Positions 14,151 through 16,049 of a DNA stretch of 16,049 bases are shown in pieces (the stretch's first letter is position 1; every line of letters starts with the position of its first letter). Source of the stretch: Gracilaria caudata (Eukaryota > Rhodophyta > Florideophyceae > Gracilariales > Gracilariaceae); NCBI GenBank assembly GCA_030374735.1, contig JASCIV010000594.1:1-16049 (forward strand). Direction: 5' to 3'. Below the pieces are notes generated by a model, which ran no database searches, had not been told where the DNA came from, and saw nothing but the letters and a program-made list of their open reading frames with translations. The position numbers and the translations under genes are program-made.

Positions 14151-16049
14151 GTAAAAGAAAAAGTTCCCTTAGAGATATTGCACAAGGTTTGTCGACATCG
14201 GGCAAGAATGACGCTTCGATCGCTCTTACTTCCTCTACATCCAAAACGGATCGTTCATTCAAGATCCAAGAGTAGGAGATCGGTGAGTCTTCCGCCTCAA
14301 ATCTTTCCCGCACGACAATCCTAGTTCGTATCTGAATTTTGGAGTCCCTCGAGTTTAATCCTTGCAGAACGATCTCTTTGAAGACTGGCAGTGGGAGAAT
14401 GGCAGCTAAAGCCGCAACCGAATCTCTTCGGCCTTCCGCATCATCGCACACCCAGAGTGAAGGAAGGAGTGCGTGGAGAATACCATTTCTTCCTCCATGT
14501 CCATCTTTTCTGCCCTACTGAAGAGCTTGCTGATGAACACGGGGCTTTGGAGTCTTATAAACGCCGCCCGGCAGTGTATTCTAGACGGGAGCACATTCAA
14601 AGCCTCAATTTCGTTTATGGCTTTCAGTTCGACATTCATAAGTAATTTCGCACATTCTCCTGCTACGAGATCGTCTTCTGTGTGCTTCAGATATTTCTCT
14701 AAAACCGTGATCGACATCATGACAGCTCTCACTGAGTCACAGATGAGCTTGCAACAGGAACTGAGGACTGTTGCGCCCTTGCTAGAATCACACAACAAAC
14801 CGTTGCTGTATCGAGTCTCAAATTACCTAGGAGCAGATGGTTTCAAGGTCAAATCCACTCTTGATTAGCGCAGGAAGAAAAGCTTAGAGGTAAAGCCGGG
14901 TCTGGAACTCATCCCCACTTTTCACCAAACTGTCAATGACGAGAGTAAGAGCGTTCTGCATTTCAGGGCCGTAAATGGGGGCCAAGACGTCAAGAAGTTG
15001 AACGGCACCCTGTCAAACAGCCGACGTCACCGCTGCGTCCTCGTTTTCTCCTCTAGAGTAACGCGCAGTGTTGGCGATTTGGGTGATGTCAATATTCCGA
15101 ATTGGCCTAGAAGGTCGAATCGTGGACAAGAAAGTCTGCACTTGAAGGAGGAGCGATGATTCATACTCCAAATCATCCAGAGAGGAATGACCATCTTCTT
15201 TGAGGGCGGTGGATGATATGAGAAGATTGAATAGAGAAGACTTGAACTCATCCAGTGGTCCAGACAGGCATGGGAACGAGTCCACTTCATTTCTTGAACT
15301 CCAGCGCAGCAACGCCTCGAGTACTCCCCAGCATGCCTCTCTGGCTACCTCGCTGAACTTTGGAAGCAGGTTTTTTGATGAGACCTTCCGGCGTTTTGGA
15401 GAGGGGCTGAGTATCACTTATCCGGCTCTCAGAATCTCAACAAGCTCTTCCACTGAAGCAGAACCTTTGCAAAGGATATCGATACCTGTGCAGACAGAGA
15501 TGACAAGACGGGATGAAAACCTTGAGAACGTAAAGAGATAGGAAAGAAGCGGAAGTAGCAGTTCCCTATTCGCTTCAGATTCCTTGAGCACGTTCACCAA
15601 CAGCGTAGACAGGCCCAGGAGCGTTGTCAAAAGTTTCTCACAGAAGTCATCTGATGAGATTGCTTTCGAAGACACCTTCTTTAGTACAGACAATGTCACA
15701 CTGGCCAACTTCGTTAGTGTAGATGATTCCGGTAGAAGTTCCGTCGGTGCTTGAGAGAGAGTTTGAGTCAATCGAACAACATTGTCTAGAACAATATTCT
15801 GCTCGTCCGTCAAGGGAAAGAACCTCGAAACGTTAGACAAAAGCAATGAAATAGTAGGAGAGCATTGAGCTTCGGTTCGTATTCTGTATCCATGCGACGC
15901 ACGAAGATAAGCGTTTAGCACAAGCGAGTTATCTTTTCCTTGGGTTGCATTCAGCATAAGGGAGTAGAAGTTGATAGTGGTTTTCGCTTTGCCTTTTTTC
16001 GAAAACAACAACGGAGATGGAGTCTTGATTGGCGCAATCACTCTTCTTT
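14151..16049 (-). pseudogene. Large helical-solenoid (HEAT/ARM-like) protein, broken, open at right edge
   Basis: A continuous helical, Leu-rich coding signal runs leftward from the window edge in one frame: LVLNAYLRASHGYRI, LDNVVRLTQTLSQAP, LLTTLLGLSTLLVNVLKESE, LLPLLSYLFTFSRFSSRLVI. That frame is interrupted by TAA 15418-15420, TGA 15013-15015 and TAA 14884-14886, yet stays protein-like across each stop (for example GAVQLLDVLAPIYGPEMQNA right after the TGA). A frameshift near 14827 moves the signal to another frame (SITVLEKYLKHTEDDLVAGE), and a second near 14470 restores the first (VAALAAILPLPVFKEIVLQG). The signal fades near 14150, where the Ser/Pro protein begins. The pattern of amphipathic helices suggests a HEAT/ARM solenoid; no specific family is recognised. 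Pseudogene is the simplest reading; short unrecognised introns or sequencing errors are alternatives. Confidence 0.55.

Noticed and set aside
12654..15420. Reading in-frame TGA/TAA codons as recoding (selenocysteine or altered genetic code)
   Set aside because: Intact genes in the same window end normally in TAG (2803) and TGA (7342, 10691). Both TGA and TAA interrupt the broken genes, which also carry frameshifts.
1..16049. tRNA, rRNA or snRNA genes
   Set aside because: No cloverleaf, conserved box or rRNA core segment was recognised on either strand by eye; a covariance-model search would be needed to exclude small ones.

Overview
This window looks like nuclear DNA from an intron-poor eukaryote. 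The evidence is long uninterrupted ORFs without ribosome-binding sites, secretory and multi-membrane proteins with Ser/Pro-rich linkers, an N-terminal Rav1/DmX-type WD40 propeller, an ABCB6/HMT-type half-transporter and a TIR-domain protein. A red alga (Rhodophyta) fits best with the compact, nearly intronless genes and the SPSP-linker secreted proteins. That assignment is an inference from style, not a database match.

Layout. (1) 1-463, minus: start of a TIR-domain protein that runs off the left edge. (2) 1196-2435: two damaged copies of a composite unit, each a ~300 bp GC-rich repeat followed by leftovers of the 3' end of a membrane-protein gene. (3) 2803-5193, minus: an intact secreted protein with a 30-bp/10-residue Ser/Pro repeat and a Cys-rich C-terminus. 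(4) 5497-6425: a 19-bp minisatellite, a perfect hairpin and an old tandem duplication, with no gene. (5) 6941-8820: the best copy of the composite unit, with its repeat and an intact 492-residue membrane protein on the minus strand; a lone copy of the repeat lies at 9095-9245. (6) 9476-9632: a 25-bp perfect inverted repeat. (7) 10065-12153, plus, visibly more GC-rich: a basic Arg/Ser-rich protein with a possible PP1-docking motif, then a truncated Rav1/DmX-like WD40 gene. (8) 12154-16049, minus: a chain of broken genes, namely an ABC half-transporter fragment, a secreted Ser/Pro-linker plus PKD-like protein, and a helical-solenoid protein. All three carry in-frame stops and/or frameshifts.

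No coherent operon-like system is visible. The strongest signals are the TIR gene, the duplicated repeat-plus-gene-tail unit with traceable decay, the silent-only variation in the Ser/Pro repeat, and the abrupt joins between unrelated gene fragments at about 12154, 13239 and 14150. Those joins mean either a graveyard of recombined pseudogenes or assembly and sequencing errors. The sequence alone cannot decide between these.
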